From Mytilus trossulus (lineage: Eukaryota; Mollusca; Bivalvia; Mytilida; Mytilidae), in NCBI RefSeq assembly GCF_036588685.1, contig NC_086386.1:50418105-50482104 (forward strand): 64,000 nt of DNA, written 5' to 3'. Of this stretch, positions 35,361-48,539 are shown piece after piece. Under the pieces are notes generated by a model. It was not told the origin of the DNA, made no database searches, and saw nothing but the letters and a program-made list of their open reading frames with translations. The number at the start of each line of letters is the position of its first letter. The stretch's first letter is position 1. The position numbers and the translations under genes are program-made.

Positions 35361-36235
35361 TTAATAAATCAAATGTAAAGAGAAGTTCCCAATAAATACT
35401 AAAACTTGAAACTGTTGTTAAACTTTTTCTTTGATACGCTGAGACTGTTCAGGAGTAGCGTAAATTGTGATCGCAAACCGGTTTTCCACTCTTTTGTTTC
35501 ATATCATTGTATTTCATCAATTTGAGTATACGATATAAAGAAGCAAATTAATTTCTCAGTCAGACAACTTGGTTTCTACACTTCATATAAGTAAGTTTTG
35601 TTTTAAATTATTATCTCGTCATCCGTAAATTTCATGTTTTGCCTCTCCGTTTAAGTTACATAAAAAAAAAAAAAATCCGCTTGCTACAAGTAAAAACTAT
35701 AAATTAAGTTTGGAAGCTTATTCAATTTGCTTTACGATGAAAACAAGTTTTTGGTTGGCAAGTTATTTTTTCTATTTGAAATAATATGAAATTCAACTAT
35801 ACCTGTTAATTTGCATAAGAGGAAAATACGTGCATTTGATGAAAAGTGATGCCGTATTTTATTTGCCTGGCTATATCGAAAAAGCGGAAACTGCATGTGC
35901 AGCACGGACGGATTCAAGAAATAATCTCGCGACCTTTGTCGCCCTCCTTTATCAATTTTAAACGCAAATGATTGCTTTGCCGTCGATTTTTTTCCCCCGC
36001 ACCAAATTGAGTAAATTTGATTTTAAAATTTTGCGCGTACACTGTAAAGATGGTAACTGAATTCGAAACAGAAGCAAACAGCGTTGTATGAACGAAAGGC
36101 AGTTACGAAATTGAAGCGACGAAGGAGGGAAAAACAATAAAGTTCTTGTTGGTTTTTTTTCCTTTATTGCGGAGGAGTGAATTTTAAACAATTATTGATA
36201 TTCCGTGTGAAAGCATCATGGCGATCTGAACGTAC
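35236..36235 (+). repeat. Type-B array remainder, switching to type C
   Basis: Type-B markers (14-A run, AATAATATG, AAAGATGG, ATTTTAAAC at about 36181) continue to about 36190. At 36236 the type-C form CATAGTACG begins, followed by TTTGGCCCC. The exchange point therefore lies between about 36185 and 36235. Confidence 0.85.
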
Positions 36236-36496
36236 ATAGTACGTTTTTAATCCACAGAGTTATCCTACTTTATTTGGCCCCTTTCAACAAATCGTCCTGA
36301 AAAAGTGTCCCGGTCTTTAATACACCAACGTGTTTCAATGAAATCAGTGGAAGGAGGCAAATGGCCCTCGATGCGAAGTCGATTTTTTTTATTGTATGTT
36401 TTAAAATGATGTATCGGCTGACTATAATATGTTCGAATACCTCTTTATAAAGTTACTCCTGATTTACTCAAATGGACAAATGTCAGATATCCAAGC

Positions 36497-36660
36497 ATAC
36501 TTACCTGGTACAGGGAGCACCGTGATCAAACAGGCGGTCTCCCCAGGTCGAGGCCTTTCCATTGCACTCCGGTTAGGCTGAAGCCTGCGATTGCCCCAAA
36601 TGTGGGCAACTCGGGTACGCAATTTTTTAGTGTGGGGGACTGCGTTCGCGCTATCCCCTG
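36497..36660 (+). ncRNA. U1: U1 snRNA, type C (reference C copy)
   Basis: 164 nt. It differs from the copy at 1441 at one base: nt 35 is C, so the U1-70K loop reads GATCAAACAGG, one step further from the usual GATCACGAAGG. The downstream candidate 3' box is also changed (36671-36685). All other U1 landmarks are kept. Confidence 0.93.
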
Positions 36661-37796
36661 TTAATAAATCAAATGTTAAGAAAAGTTCCCAATAAATCCT
36701 AAAACTTGAAACTGTTGTTAAACTTTTTCTTTGGTACGCTGAGACTGTTCAGGAGTAGCGTAAATTGTGATCGCAAACCGGTTTTTCCACTCTTTTGTTT
36801 CATATCATTGTATTTCATCAATTTGAGTATACGATATAAAGAAGCAAATTAATTTCTCAGTCAGACAACTTGGTTTCTACACCTCATATCAGTAAGTTTT
36901 GTTTTAAATTATTATCTCGTCATCCGTAAATTTCAAGTTTTGCCTCTCCGTTTAAGTAACATGAAAAAAAATCCGCTTGTTACAAGTAAAAACTATAAAT
37001 TAAGTTTGGAAGCTAATTCAATTTGCTTTACGATGAAAACAAGTTTTTGGTTGGCAAATTATTTTTTCTATTTGAAATTATATGAAATTCAACTATACCG
37101 GTTAATTTGCATAAGAGGAAAATACGTGCATTTGATGAAAAGTGATGCCGTATTTTATTTGCCTGGCTTTATTGAAAAAGCGGAAACTGCATGTGCAGCA
37201 CGGACGGATTCAAGAAATCATCTCGCGACCTTTGTCGCCCTCCTTTATCAATTTTAAACGCAAATGATTGCTTTGCCGTCGATTTTTTTTCCCTCGCACC
37301 AAATTGAATAAATTTGATTTTAAAATTTTGCGCGTACATGTAAAAATGGTAACTGAATACGAAACAGAAGCAAACAGTGTTGTATAAACGAAAGGCAGTT
37401 ACGAAATTGAAGCGACGAAAGAGGGAAAAACAATAAAGTTCTTGTTGATTTTTTTTTTTTTATTTATTGCGGAGGAGTGAATTGTAAACAATTATTGATA
37501 TTCCGTGTGAAAGCATCATGGCGATCTGAACGTACATAGTACGTTTTTAATCCACAGAGTTATCCTACTTTATTTGGCCCCTTTCAACAAATCGTCCTGA
37601 AAAAGTGTCCCGGTCTTTAATACACCAACGTGTTTCAATGAAATCAGTGGAAGGAGGCAAATGGCCCTCGATGCGAAGTCGATTTTTTTTATTGTATGTT
37701 TTAAAATGATGTATCGGCTGACTATAATATGTTCGAATACCTCTTTATAAAGTTACTCCTGATTTACTCAAATGGACAAATGTCAGATATCCAAGC

Positions 37797-37960
37797 ATAC
37801 TTACCTGGTACAGGGAGCACCGTGATCAAACAGGCGGTCTCCCCAGGTCGAGGCCTTTCCATTGCACTCCGGTTAGGCTGAAGCCTGCGATTGCCCCAAA
37901 TGTGGGCAACTCGGGTACGCAATTTTTTAGTGTGGGGGACTGCGTTCGCGCTATCCCCTG
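37797..37960 (+). ncRNA. U1: U1 snRNA, type C
   Basis: 164 nt, identical to the copy at 36497. Confidence 0.93.
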
Positions 37961-39096
37961 TTAATAAATCAAATGTTAAGAAAAGTTCCCAATAAATCCT
38001 AAAACTTGAAACTGTTGTTAAACTTTTTCTTTGGTACGCTGAGACTGTTCAGGAGTAGCGTAAATTGTGATCGCAAACCGGTTTTTCCACTCTTTTGTTT
38101 CATATCATTGTATTTCATCAATTTGAGTATACGATATAAAGAAGCAAATTAATTTCTCAGTCAGACAACTTGGTTTCTACACCTCATATCAGTAAGTTTT
38201 GTTTTAAATTATTATCTCGTCATCCGTAAATTTCAAGTTTTGCCTCTCCGTTTAAGTAACATGAAAAAAAATCCGCTTGTTACAAGTAAAAACTATAAAT
38301 TAAGTTTGGAAGCTAATTCAATTTGCTTTACGATGAAAACAAGTTTTTGGTTGGCAAATTATTTTTTCTATTTGAAATTATATGAAATTCAACTATACCG
38401 GTTAATTTGCATAAGAGGAAAATACGTGCATTTGATGAAAAGTGATGCCGTATTTTATTTGCCTGGCTTTATTGAAAAAGCGGAAACTGCATGTGCAGCA
38501 CGGACGGATTCAAGAAATCATCTCGCGACCTTTGTCGCCCTCCTTTATCAATTTTAAACGCAAATGATTGCTTTGCCGTCGATTTTTTTTCCCTCGCACC
38601 AAATTGAATAAATTTGATTTTAAAATTTTGCGCGTACATGTAAAAATGGTAACTGAATACGAAACAGAAGCAAACAGTGTTGTATAAACGAAAGGCAGTT
38701 ACGAAATTGAAGCGACGAAAGAGGGAAAAACAATAAAGTTCTTGTTGATTTTTTTTTTTTTATTTATTGCGGAGGAGTGAATTGTAAACAATTATTGATA
38801 TTCCGTGTGAAAGCATCATGGCGATCTGAACGTACATAGTACGTTTTTAATCCACAGAGTTATCCTACTTTATTTGGCCCCTTTCAACAAATCGTCCTGA
38901 AAAAGTGTCCCGGTCTTTAATACACCAACGTGTTTCAATGAAATCAGTGGAAGGAGGCAAATGGCCCTCGATGCGAAGTCGATTTTTTTTATTGTATGTT
39001 TTAAAATGATGTATCGGCTGACTATAATATGTTCGAATACCTCTTTATAAAGTTACTCCTGATTTACTCAAATGGACAAATGTCAGATATCCAAGC

Positions 39097-39260
39097 ATAC
39101 TTACCTGGTACAGGGAGCACCGTGATCAAACAGGCGGTCTCCCCAGGTCGAGGCCTTTCCATTGCACTCCGGTTAGGCTGAAGCCTGCGATTGCCCCAAA
39201 TGTGGGCAACTCGGGTACGCAATTTTTTAGTGTGGGGGACTGCGTTCGCGCTATCCCCTG
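39097..39260 (+). ncRNA. U1: U1 snRNA, type C
   Basis: 164 nt, identical to the copy at 36497. Confidence 0.93.
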
Positions 39261-40396
39261 TTAATAAATCAAATGTTAAGAAAAGTTCCCAATAAATCCT
39301 AAAACTTGAAACTGTTGTTAAACTTTTTCTTTGGTACGCTGAGACTGTTCAGGAGTAGCGTAAATTGTGATCGCAAACCGGTTTTTCCACTCTTTTGTTT
39401 CATATCATTGTATTTCATCAATTTGAGTATACGATATAAAGAAGCAAATTAATTTCTCAGTCAGACAACTTGGTTTCTACACCTCATATCAGTAAGTTTT
39501 GTTTTAAATTATTATCTCGTCATCCGTAAATTTCAAGTTTTGCCTCTCCGTTTAAGTAACATGAAAAAAAATCCGCTTGTTACAAGTAAAAACTATAAAT
39601 TAAGTTTGGAAGCTAATTCAATTTGCTTTACGATGAAAACAAGTTTTTGGTTGGCAAATTATTTTTTCTATTTGAAATTATATGAAATTCAACTATACCG
39701 GTTAATTTGCATAAGAGGAAAATACGTGCATTTGATGAAAAGTGATGCCGTATTTTATTTGCCTGGCTTTATTGAAAAAGCGGAAACTGCATGTGCAGCA
39801 CGGACGGATTCAAGAAATCATCTCGCGACCTTTGTCGCCCTCCTTTATCAATTTTAAACGCAAATGATTGCTTTGCCGTCGATTTTTTTTCCCTCGCACC
39901 AAATTGAATAAATTTGATTTTAAAATTTTGCGCGTACATGTAAAAATGGTAACTGAATACGAAACAGAAGCAAACAGTGTTGTATAAACGAAAGGCAGTT
40001 ACGAAATTGAAGCGACGAAAGAGGGAAAAACAATAAAGTTCTTGTTGATTTTTTTTTTTTTATTTATTGCGGAGGAGTGAATTGTAAACAATTATTGATA
40101 TTCCGTGTGAAAGCATCATGGCGATCTGAACGTACATAGTACGTTTTTAATCCACAGAGTTATCCTACTTTATTTGGCCCCTTTCAACAAATCGTCCTGA
40201 AAAAGTGTCCCGGTCTTTAATACACCAACGTGTTTCAATGAAATCAGTGGAAGGAGGCAAATGGCCCTCGATGCGAAGTCGATTTTTTTTATTGTATGTT
40301 TTAAAATGATGTATCGGCTGACTATAATATGTTCGAATACCTCTTTATAAAGTTACTCCTGATTTACTCAAATGGACAAATGTCAGATATCCAAGC

Positions 40397-40560
40397 ATAC
40401 TTACCTGGTACAGGGAGCACCGTGATCAAACAGGCGGTCTCCCCAGGTCGAGGCCTTTCCATTGCACTCCGGTTAGGCTGAAGCCTGCGATTGCCCCAAA
40501 TGTGGGCAACTCGGGTACGCAATTTTTTAGTGTGGGGGACTGCGTTCGCGCTATCCCCTG
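40397..40560 (+). ncRNA. U1: U1 snRNA, type C
   Basis: 164 nt, identical to the copy at 36497. Confidence 0.93.
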
Positions 40561-41696
40561 TTAATAAATCAAATGTTAAGAAAAGTTCCCAATAAATCCT
40601 AAAACTTGAAACTGTTGTTAAACTTTTTCTTTGGTACGCTGAGACTGTTCAGGAGTAGCGTAAATTGTGATCGCAAACCGGTTTTTCCACTCTTTTGTTT
40701 CATATCATTGTATTTCATCAATTTGAGTATACGATATAAAGAAGCAAATTAATTTCTCAGTCAGACAACTTGGTTTCTACACCTCATATCAGTAAGTTTT
40801 GTTTTAAATTATTATCTCGTCATCCGTAAATTTCAAGTTTTGCCTCTCCGTTTAAGTAACATGAAAAAAAATCCGCTTGTTACAAGTAAAAACTATAAAT
40901 TAAGTTTGGAAGCTAATTCAATTTGCTTTACGATGAAAACAAGTTTTTGGTTGGCAAATTATTTTTTCTATTTGAAATTATATGAAATTCAACTATACCG
41001 GTTAATTTGCATAAGAGGAAAATACGTGCATTTGATGAAAAGTGATGCCGTATTTTATTTGCCTGGCTTTATTGAAAAAGCGGAAACTGCATGTGCAGCA
41101 CGGACGGATTCAAGAAATCATCTCGCGACCTTTGTCGCCCTCCTTTATCAATTTTAAACGCAAATGATTGCTTTGCCGTCGATTTTTTTTCCCTCGCACC
41201 AAATTGAATAAATTTGATTTTAAAATTTTGCGCGTACATGTAAAAATGGTAACTGAATACGAAACAGAAGCAAACAGTGTTGTATAAACGAAAGGCAGTT
41301 ACGAAATTGAAGCGACGAAAGAGGGAAAAACAATAAAGTTCTTGTTGATTTTTTTTTTTTTATTTATTGCGGAGGAGTGAATTGTAAACAATTATTGATA
41401 TTCCGTGTGAAAGCATCATGGCGATCTGAACGTACATAGTACGTTTTTAATCCACAGAGTTATCCTACTTTATTTGGCCCCTTTCAACAAATCGTCCTGA
41501 AAAAGTGTCCCGGTCTTTAATACACCAACGTGTTTCAATGAAATCAGTGGAAGGAGGCAAATGGCCCTCGATGCGAAGTCGATTTTTTTTATTGTATGTT
41601 TTAAAATGATGTATCGGCTGACTATAATATGTTCGAATACCTCTTTATAAAGTTACTCCTGATTTACTCAAATGGACAAATGTCAGATATCCAAGC

Positions 41697-41860
41697 ATAC
41701 TTACCTGGTACAGGGAGCACCGTGATCAAACAGGCGGTCTCCCCAGGTCGAGGCCTTTCCATTGCACTCCGGTTAGGCTGAAGCCTGCGATTGCCCCAAA
41801 TGTGGGCAACTCGGGTACGCAATTTTTTAGTGTGGGGGACTGCGTTCGCGCTATCCCCTG
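41697..41860 (+). ncRNA. U1: U1 snRNA, type C
   Basis: 164 nt, identical to the copy at 36497. Confidence 0.93.
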
Positions 41861-42996
41861 TTAATAAATCAAATGTTAAGAAAAGTTCCCAATAAATCCT
41901 AAAACTTGAAACTGTTGTTAAACTTTTTCTTTGGTACGCTGAGACTGTTCAGGAGTAGCGTAAATTGTGATCGCAAACCGGTTTTTCCACTCTTTTGTTT
42001 CATATCATTGTATTTCATCAATTTGAGTATACGATATAAAGAAGCAAATTAATTTCTCAGTCAGACAACTTGGTTTCTACACCTCATATCAGTAAGTTTT
42101 GTTTTAAATTATTATCTCGTCATCCGTAAATTTCAAGTTTTGCCTCTCCGTTTAAGTAACATGAAAAAAAATCCGCTTGTTACAAGTAAAAACTATAAAT
42201 TAAGTTTGGAAGCTAATTCAATTTGCTTTACGATGAAAACAAGTTTTTGGTTGGCAAATTATTTTTTCTATTTGAAATTATATGAAATTCAACTATACCG
42301 GTTAATTTGCATAAGAGGAAAATACGTGCATTTGATGAAAAGTGATGCCGTATTTTATTTGCCTGGCTTTATTGAAAAAGCGGAAACTGCATGTGCAGCA
42401 CGGACGGATTCAAGAAATCATCTCGCGACCTTTGTCGCCCTCCTTTATCAATTTTAAACGCAAATGATTGCTTTGCCGTCGATTTTTTTTCCCTCGCACC
42501 AAATTGAATAAATTTGATTTTAAAATTTTGCGCGTACATGTAAAAATGGTAACTGAATACGAAACAGAAGCAAACAGTGTTGTATAAACGAAAGGCAGTT
42601 ACGAAATTGAAGCGACGAAAGAGGGAAAAACAATAAAGTTCTTGTTGATTTTTTTTTTTTTATTTATTGCGGAGGAGTGAATTGTAAACAATTATTGATA
42701 TTCCGTGTGAAAGCATCATGGCGATCTGAACGTACATAGTACGTTTTTAATCCACAGAGTTATCCTACTTTATTTGGCCCCTTTCAACAAATCGTCCTGA
42801 AAAAGTGTCCCGGTCTTTAATACACCAACGTGTTTCAATGAAATCAGTGGAAGGAGGCAAATGGCCCTCGATGCGAAGTCGATTTTTTTTATTGTATGTT
42901 TTAAAATGATGTATCGGCTGACTATAATATGTTCGAATACCTCTTTATAAAGTTACTCCTGATTTACTCAAATGGACAAATGTCAGATATCCAAGC

Positions 42997-43160
42997 ATAC
43001 TTACCTGGTACAGGGAGCACCGTGATCAAACAGGCGGTCTCCCCAGGTCGAGGCCTTTCCATTGCACTCCGGTTAGGCTGAAGCCTGCGATTGCCCCAAA
43101 TGTGGGCAACTCGGGTACGCAATTTTTTAGTGTGGGGGACTGCGTTCGCGCTATCCCCTG
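42997..43160 (+). ncRNA. U1: U1 snRNA, type C
   Basis: 164 nt, identical to the copy at 36497. Confidence 0.93.
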
Positions 43161-44296
43161 TTAATAAATCAAATGTTAAGAAAAGTTCCCAATAAATCCT
43201 AAAACTTGAAACTGTTGTTAAACTTTTTCTTTGGTACGCTGAGACTGTTCAGGAGTAGCGTAAATTGTGATCGCAAACCGGTTTTTCCACTCTTTTGTTT
43301 CATATCATTGTATTTCATCAATTTGAGTATACGATATAAAGAAGCAAATTAATTTCTCAGTCAGACAACTTGGTTTCTACACCTCATATCAGTAAGTTTT
43401 GTTTTAAATTATTATCTCGTCATCCGTAAATTTCAAGTTTTGCCTCTCCGTTTAAGTAACATGAAAAAAAATCCGCTTGTTACAAGTAAAAACTATAAAT
43501 TAAGTTTGGAAGCTAATTCAATTTGCTTTACGATGAAAACAAGTTTTTGGTTGGCAAATTATTTTTTCTATTTGAAATTATATGAAATTCAACTATACCG
43601 GTTAATTTGCATAAGAGGAAAATACGTGCATTTGATGAAAAGTGATGCCGTATTTTATTTGCCTGGCTTTATTGAAAAAGCGGAAACTGCATGTGCAGCA
43701 CGGACGGATTCAAGAAATCATCTCGCGACCTTTGTCGCCCTCCTTTATCAATTTTAAACGCAAATGATTGCTTTGCCGTCGATTTTTTTTCCCTCGCACC
43801 AAATTGAATAAATTTGATTTTAAAATTTTGCGCGTACATGTAAAAATGGTAACTGAATACGAAACAGAAGCAAACAGTGTTGTATAAACGAAAGGCAGTT
43901 ACGAAATTGAAGCGACGAAAGAGGGAAAAACAATAAAGTTCTTGTTGATTTTTTTTTTTTTATTTATTGCGGAGGAGTGAATTGTAAACAATTATTGATA
44001 TTCCGTGTGAAAGCATCATGGCGATCTGAACGTACATAGTACGTTTTTAATCCACAGAGTTATCCTACTTTATTTGGCCCCTTTCAACAAATCGTCCTGA
44101 AAAAGTGTCCCGGTCTTTAATACACCAACGTGTTTCAATGAAATCAGTGGAAGGAGGCAAATGGCCCTCGATGCGAAGTCGATTTTTTTTATTGTATGTT
44201 TTAAAATGATGTATCGGCTGACTATAATATGTTCGAATACCTCTTTATAAAGTTACTCCTGATTTACTCAAATGGACAAATGTCAGATATCCAAGC

Positions 44297-44460
44297 ATAC
44301 TTACCTGGTACAGGGAGCACCGTGATCAAACAGGCGGTCTCCCCAGGTCGAGGCCTTTCCATTGCACTCCGGTTAGGCTGAAGCCTGCGATTGCCCCAAA
44401 TGTGGGCAACTCGGGTACGCAATTTTTTAGTGTGGGGGACTGCGTTCGCGCTATCCCCTG
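44297..44460 (+). ncRNA. U1: U1 snRNA, type C
   Basis: 164 nt, identical to the copy at 36497. Confidence 0.93.
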
Positions 44461-45596
44461 TTAATAAATCAAATGTTAAGAAAAGTTCCCAATAAATCCT
44501 AAAACTTGAAACTGTTGTTAAACTTTTTCTTTGGTACGCTGAGACTGTTCAGGAGTAGCGTAAATTGTGATCGCAAACCGGTTTTTCCACTCTTTTGTTT
44601 CATATCATTGTATTTCATCAATTTGAGTATACGATATAAAGAAGCAAATTAATTTCTCAGTCAGACAACTTGGTTTCTACACCTCATATCAGTAAGTTTT
44701 GTTTTAAATTATTATCTCGTCATCCGTAAATTTCAAGTTTTGCCTCTCCGTTTAAGTAACATGAAAAAAAATCCGCTTGTTACAAGTAAAAACTATAAAT
44801 TAAGTTTGGAAGCTAATTCAATTTGCTTTACGATGAAAACAAGTTTTTGGTTGGCAAATTATTTTTTCTATTTGAAATTATATGAAATTCAACTATACCG
44901 GTTAATTTGCATAAGAGGAAAATACGTGCATTTGATGAAAAGTGATGCCGTATTTTATTTGCCTGGCTTTATTGAAAAAGCGGAAACTGCATGTGCAGCA
45001 CGGACGGATTCAAGAAATCATCTCGCGACCTTTGTCGCCCTCCTTTATCAATTTTAAACGCAAATGATTGCTTTGCCGTCGATTTTTTTTCCCTCGCACC
45101 AAATTGAATAAATTTGATTTTAAAATTTTGCGCGTACATGTAAAAATGGTAACTGAATACGAAACAGAAGCAAACAGTGTTGTATAAACGAAAGGCAGTT
45201 ACGAAATTGAAGCGACGAAAGAGGGAAAAACAATAAAGTTCTTGTTGATTTTTTTTTTTTTATTTATTGCGGAGGAGTGAATTGTAAACAATTATTGATA
45301 TTCCGTGTGAAAGCATCATGGCGATCTGAACGTACATAGTACGTTTTTAATCCACAGAGTTATCCTACTTTATTTGGCCCCTTTCAACAAATCGTCCTGA
45401 AAAAGTGTCCCGGTCTTTAATACACCAACGTGTTTCAATGAAATCAGTGGAAGGAGGCAAATGGCCCTCGATGCGAAGTCGATTTTTTTTATTGTATGTT
45501 TTAAAATGATGTATCGGCTGACTATAATATGTTCGAATACCTCTTTATAAAGTTACTCCTGATTTACTCAAATGGACAAATGTCAGATATCCAAGC

Positions 45597-45760
45597 ATAC
45601 TTACCTGGTACAGGGAGCACCGTGATCAAACAGGCGGTCTCCCCAGGTCGAGGCCTTTCCATTGCACTCCGGTTAGGCTGAAGCCTGCGATTGCCCCAAA
45701 TGTGGGCAACTCGGGTACGCAATTTTTTAGTGTGGGGGACTGCGTTCGCGCTATCCCCTG
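45597..45760 (+). ncRNA. U1: U1 snRNA, type C
   Basis: 164 nt, identical to the copy at 36497; last intact C copy. Confidence 0.93.
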
Positions 45761-46896
45761 TTAATAAATCAAATGTTAAGAAAAGTTCCCAATAAATCCT
45801 AAAACTTGAAACTGTTGTTAAACTTTTTCTTTGGTACGCTGAGACTGTTCAGGAGTAGCGTAAATTGTGATCGCAAACCGGTTTTTCCACTCTTTTGTTT
45901 CATATCATTGTATTTCATCAATTTGAGTATACGATATAAAGAAGCAAATTAATTTCTCAGTCAGACAACTTGGTTTCTACACCTCATATCAGTAAGTTTT
46001 GTTTTAAATTATTATCTCGTCATCCGTAAATTTCAAGTTTTGCCTCTCCGTTTAAGTAACATGAAAAAAAATCCGCTTGTTACAAGTAAAAACTATAAAT
46101 TAAGTTTGGAAGCTAATTCAATTTGCTTTACGATGAAAACAAGTTTTTGGTTGGCAAATTATTTTTTCTATTTGAAATTATATGAAATTCAACTATACCG
46201 GTTAATTTGCATAAGAGGAAAATACGTGCATTTGATGAAAAGTGATGCCGTATTTTATTTGCCTGGCTTTATTGAAAAAGCGGAAACTGCATGTGCAGCA
46301 CGGACGGATTCAAGAAATCATCTCGCGACCTTTGTCGCCCTCCTTTATCAATTTTAAACGCAAATGATTGCTTTGCCGTCGATTTTTTTTCCCTCGCACC
46401 AAATTGAATAAATTTGATTTTAAAATTTTGCGCGTACATGTAAAAATGGTAACTGAATACGAAACAGAAGCAAACAGTGTTGTATAAACGAAAGGCAGTT
46501 ACGAAATTGAAGCGACGAAAGAGGGAAAAACAATAAAGTTCTTGTTGATTTTTTTTTTTTTATTTATTGCGGAGGAGTGAATTGTAAACAATTATTGATA
46601 TTCCGTGTGAAAGCATCATGGCGATCTGAACGTACATAGTACGTTTTTAATCCACAGAGTTATCCTACTTTATTTGGCCCCTTTCAACAAATCGTCCTGA
46701 AAAAGTGTCCCGGTCTTTAATACACCAACGTGTTTCAATGAAATCAGTGGAAGGAGGCAAATGGCCCTCGATGCGAAGTCGATTTTTTTTATTGTATGTT
46801 TTAAAATGATGTATCGGCTGACTATAATATGTTCGAATACCTCTTTATAAAGTTACTCCTGATTTACTCAAATGGACAAATGTCAGATATCCAAGC

Positions 46897-46927
46897 ATAC
46901 TTACCTGGTACAGGGAGCACCGTGATC
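46897..46927 (+). pseudogene. U1: U1 snRNA 5' fragment, broken by retrotransposon 2
   Basis: U1 nt 1-31, ending GTGATC exactly as at 30003. The upstream spacer is type C. Confidence 0.95.
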
Positions 46928-46998
46928 TAACGTGTTCGAAGACAAATCCAGGTGTTGACGGTAGTGGCTTCGCGGCCGCCCGTCTCTACTTTTAAGAT
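46928..46998 (+). promoter_or_regulatory. Retrotransposon 5' UTR, copy 2
   Basis: 71 bp, identical to copy 1, with no ATG before ORF1. Confidence 0.6.
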
Positions 46999-48051
46999 AT
47001 GGACGCATATTATGCAACAGATATCATTAGACGAACTCTGAGAGCCAAATTCTCGAAAGTGAAGGTTAACACGAGAGGACAAGTGATTAACGCTCTTCAA
47101 GATCTGTTAGACATTCAACAACTCGAAGCAATCTACAAAACTGGAGAGGGTGTAGAATGGTATGTCAGTTTTAAGACAGAAGTAGAGGCCGAATTACTTG
47201 GAACCGGTGAAAGGAGACAAGTTGGCGACGGAGCGGTAGTGCTTGACCGCATTGACAGTAGAGTTGTACGGTTGAGGGTCCATTGGTTCCCTCATCATAT
47301 GAGAAAAGATTTGGTGTGCCAATGGCTGGGCAACTTTGGACAGAATGTTAGGTTAGAGGAAGAAGAAACACTATACGAGGGTATCATGTTGAAAACAGGT
47401 ACCCTCGTAGGGAGCATGAAGGTGAACGAGGCACAGTACCAGAGCATTCCCCATCGTGGCCGATGCTACAACCGGGATGTTCTGGTTACTGTGCAAGGAC
47501 GTCAGAGCCTCTGTCTTAGGTGCAACCAGTTTGGACACCACAGAGCCACCTGCCCTGAGACAGCGGCCCAGAAGAAGACCTACGCCCAGATGGCAAGATT
47601 GGACCCTGGAGAGGCAGCTGGAGATGTTCCTTCCGCAAGTCAAACGCGGAAGGAAACAGAAGTTAATGGGCCCCCCGCAGGACAAGCGCGGGTGGGGGCG
47701 GATAACGAGAATGGGCCCCCCGCAGGACAAGCGCGGGAGGAGGCGGAGAAGGAAAATGGGCCCCCCGCAAGACAAGCGCGGGAGGGGGCGGAGAAGGATA
47801 ATGGGCCCCCCGCAAGACAAGCGCGGGTGGGGGCGGATCCTGTTGTTGTAGAGGAGATGGACTCTTCGGAGACGAGGAAGAGAGGAAGAGAGGTGGACGG
47901 TGAGGAAGAAGATGATGAAAGTGGAAAGAAACAGTTGGTAAAGGAAGAAGGTACAGTAATTTGGAATAACGGGACAAGGGAAAAAGTGATGGATATGCTA
48001 GGTGACATTAAGAACAGTCAAGATAACCCTGTAGATGTAGATGTAGATTGA
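46999..48051 (+). CDS. Retrotransposon ORF1 protein, copy 2
   Basis: 350 aa, intact. Same zinc knuckle (C172, C175, H180, C185) and repeat region as in copy 1. The only residue change is Ala for Pro in the second 15-residue repeat (codon GCG for CCG), which makes that repeat match its neighbours. Copy 1 therefore probably carries the derived base. Confidence 0.9.
   Translation: MDAYYATDIIRRTLRAKFSKVKVNTRGQVINALQDLLDIQQLEAIYKTGEGVEWYVSFKTEVEAELLGTGERRQVGDGAVVLDRIDSRVVRLRVHWFPHHMRKDLVCQWLGNFGQNVRLEEEETLYEGIMLKTGTLVGSMKVNEAQYQSIPHRGRCYNRDVLVTVQGRQSLCLRCNQFGHHRATCPETAAQKKTYAQMARLDPGEAAGDVPSASQTRKETEVNGPPAGQARVGADNENGPPAGQAREEAEKENGPPARQAREGAEKDNGPPARQARVGADPVVVEEMDSSETRKRGREVDGEEEDDESGKKQLVKEEGTVIWNNGTREKVMDMLGDIKNSQDNPVDVDVD
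47665..47844 (+). repeat. 45-bp coding minisatellite in ORF1, copy 2
   Basis: Four tandem 45-bp in-frame repeats as in copy 1, with the same copy number. Confidence 0.9.
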
Positions 48052-48101
48052 TTATTATATATTTGTTAACGGACTTTGAAAATTGAATAACCCCCCCTGA
48101 A

Positions 48102-48539
48102 ATGACTGCCTTTACGCCCTTGGACTATGAGATTGTTTATTCTTTTTCAACCTTTTATAGGTGTATTCTAATTGTTTTTGTAACATTTCTAATTTTTAAT
48201 TGTTTTATATATTTGTCTATATATTATAATTATTATGTTAGGTCTACCTTATACAATGGTATAGAGCCCCATTATGGCTCTTATAAAACTGTATTCTATT
48301 TCAAATCAATGTTTAAAATACTACTCACCTGTATATTTTATTTCTATTGTTATATTTTGATAAAGTGCACGTACCTGTTTGTCCACTTTATATTTTCACT
48401 GTCAGAACATTTAAATACTACTCATGTTAAAAGTACAAATCTATATTTTTCATTTTATACTTTACCTGTAATTAATATATTACCTTTAATTAATTATTTA
48501 CCTATCTGTATGATTTATTTTATACTTACCTTTAAATGA
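48102..48539 (+). CDS. Possible small hydrophobic protein, copy 2
   Basis: 145 codons, identical at the protein level to the frame at 31178, again ending in the ATGA that starts ORF2 (48536-48539). Unrecognised, and its reality is uncertain for the reasons given for copy 1. Confidence 0.35.
   Translation: MTAFTPLDYEIVYSFSTFYRCILIVFVTFLIFNCFIYLSIYYNYYVRSTLYNGIEPHYGSYKTVFYFKSMFKILLTCIFYFYCYILIKCTYLFVHFIFSLSEHLNTTHVKSTNLYFSFYTLPVINILPLINYLPICMIYFILTFK

Larger units (their letters stand above)
36236..46927 (+). repeat. U1 tandem array block, type C units
   Basis: Eight complete U1 genes plus one 5' fragment, exactly 1300 bp apart, with no difference seen between units. About 30 changes separate type C from type B, for example ACATAGT, TTTGGCCCC, CAAACAGG in U1, AATGTTAAGAAAAG, TTTCAAGTTT, ACATGAAAA, TACCGG, GGCTTTATTG, GAATACGAA, GTATAAACG and ATTGTAAAC. 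The 90 bp before U1 and nearly all of U1 are unchanged, which points to constraint there. Spacers hold no convincing gene. Confidence 0.93.

Noticed and set aside
36940-37257. Plus-strand 105-codon frame in type-C units
   Set aside because: Repeated only by identical units; the other unit types interrupt it and no domain is visible.
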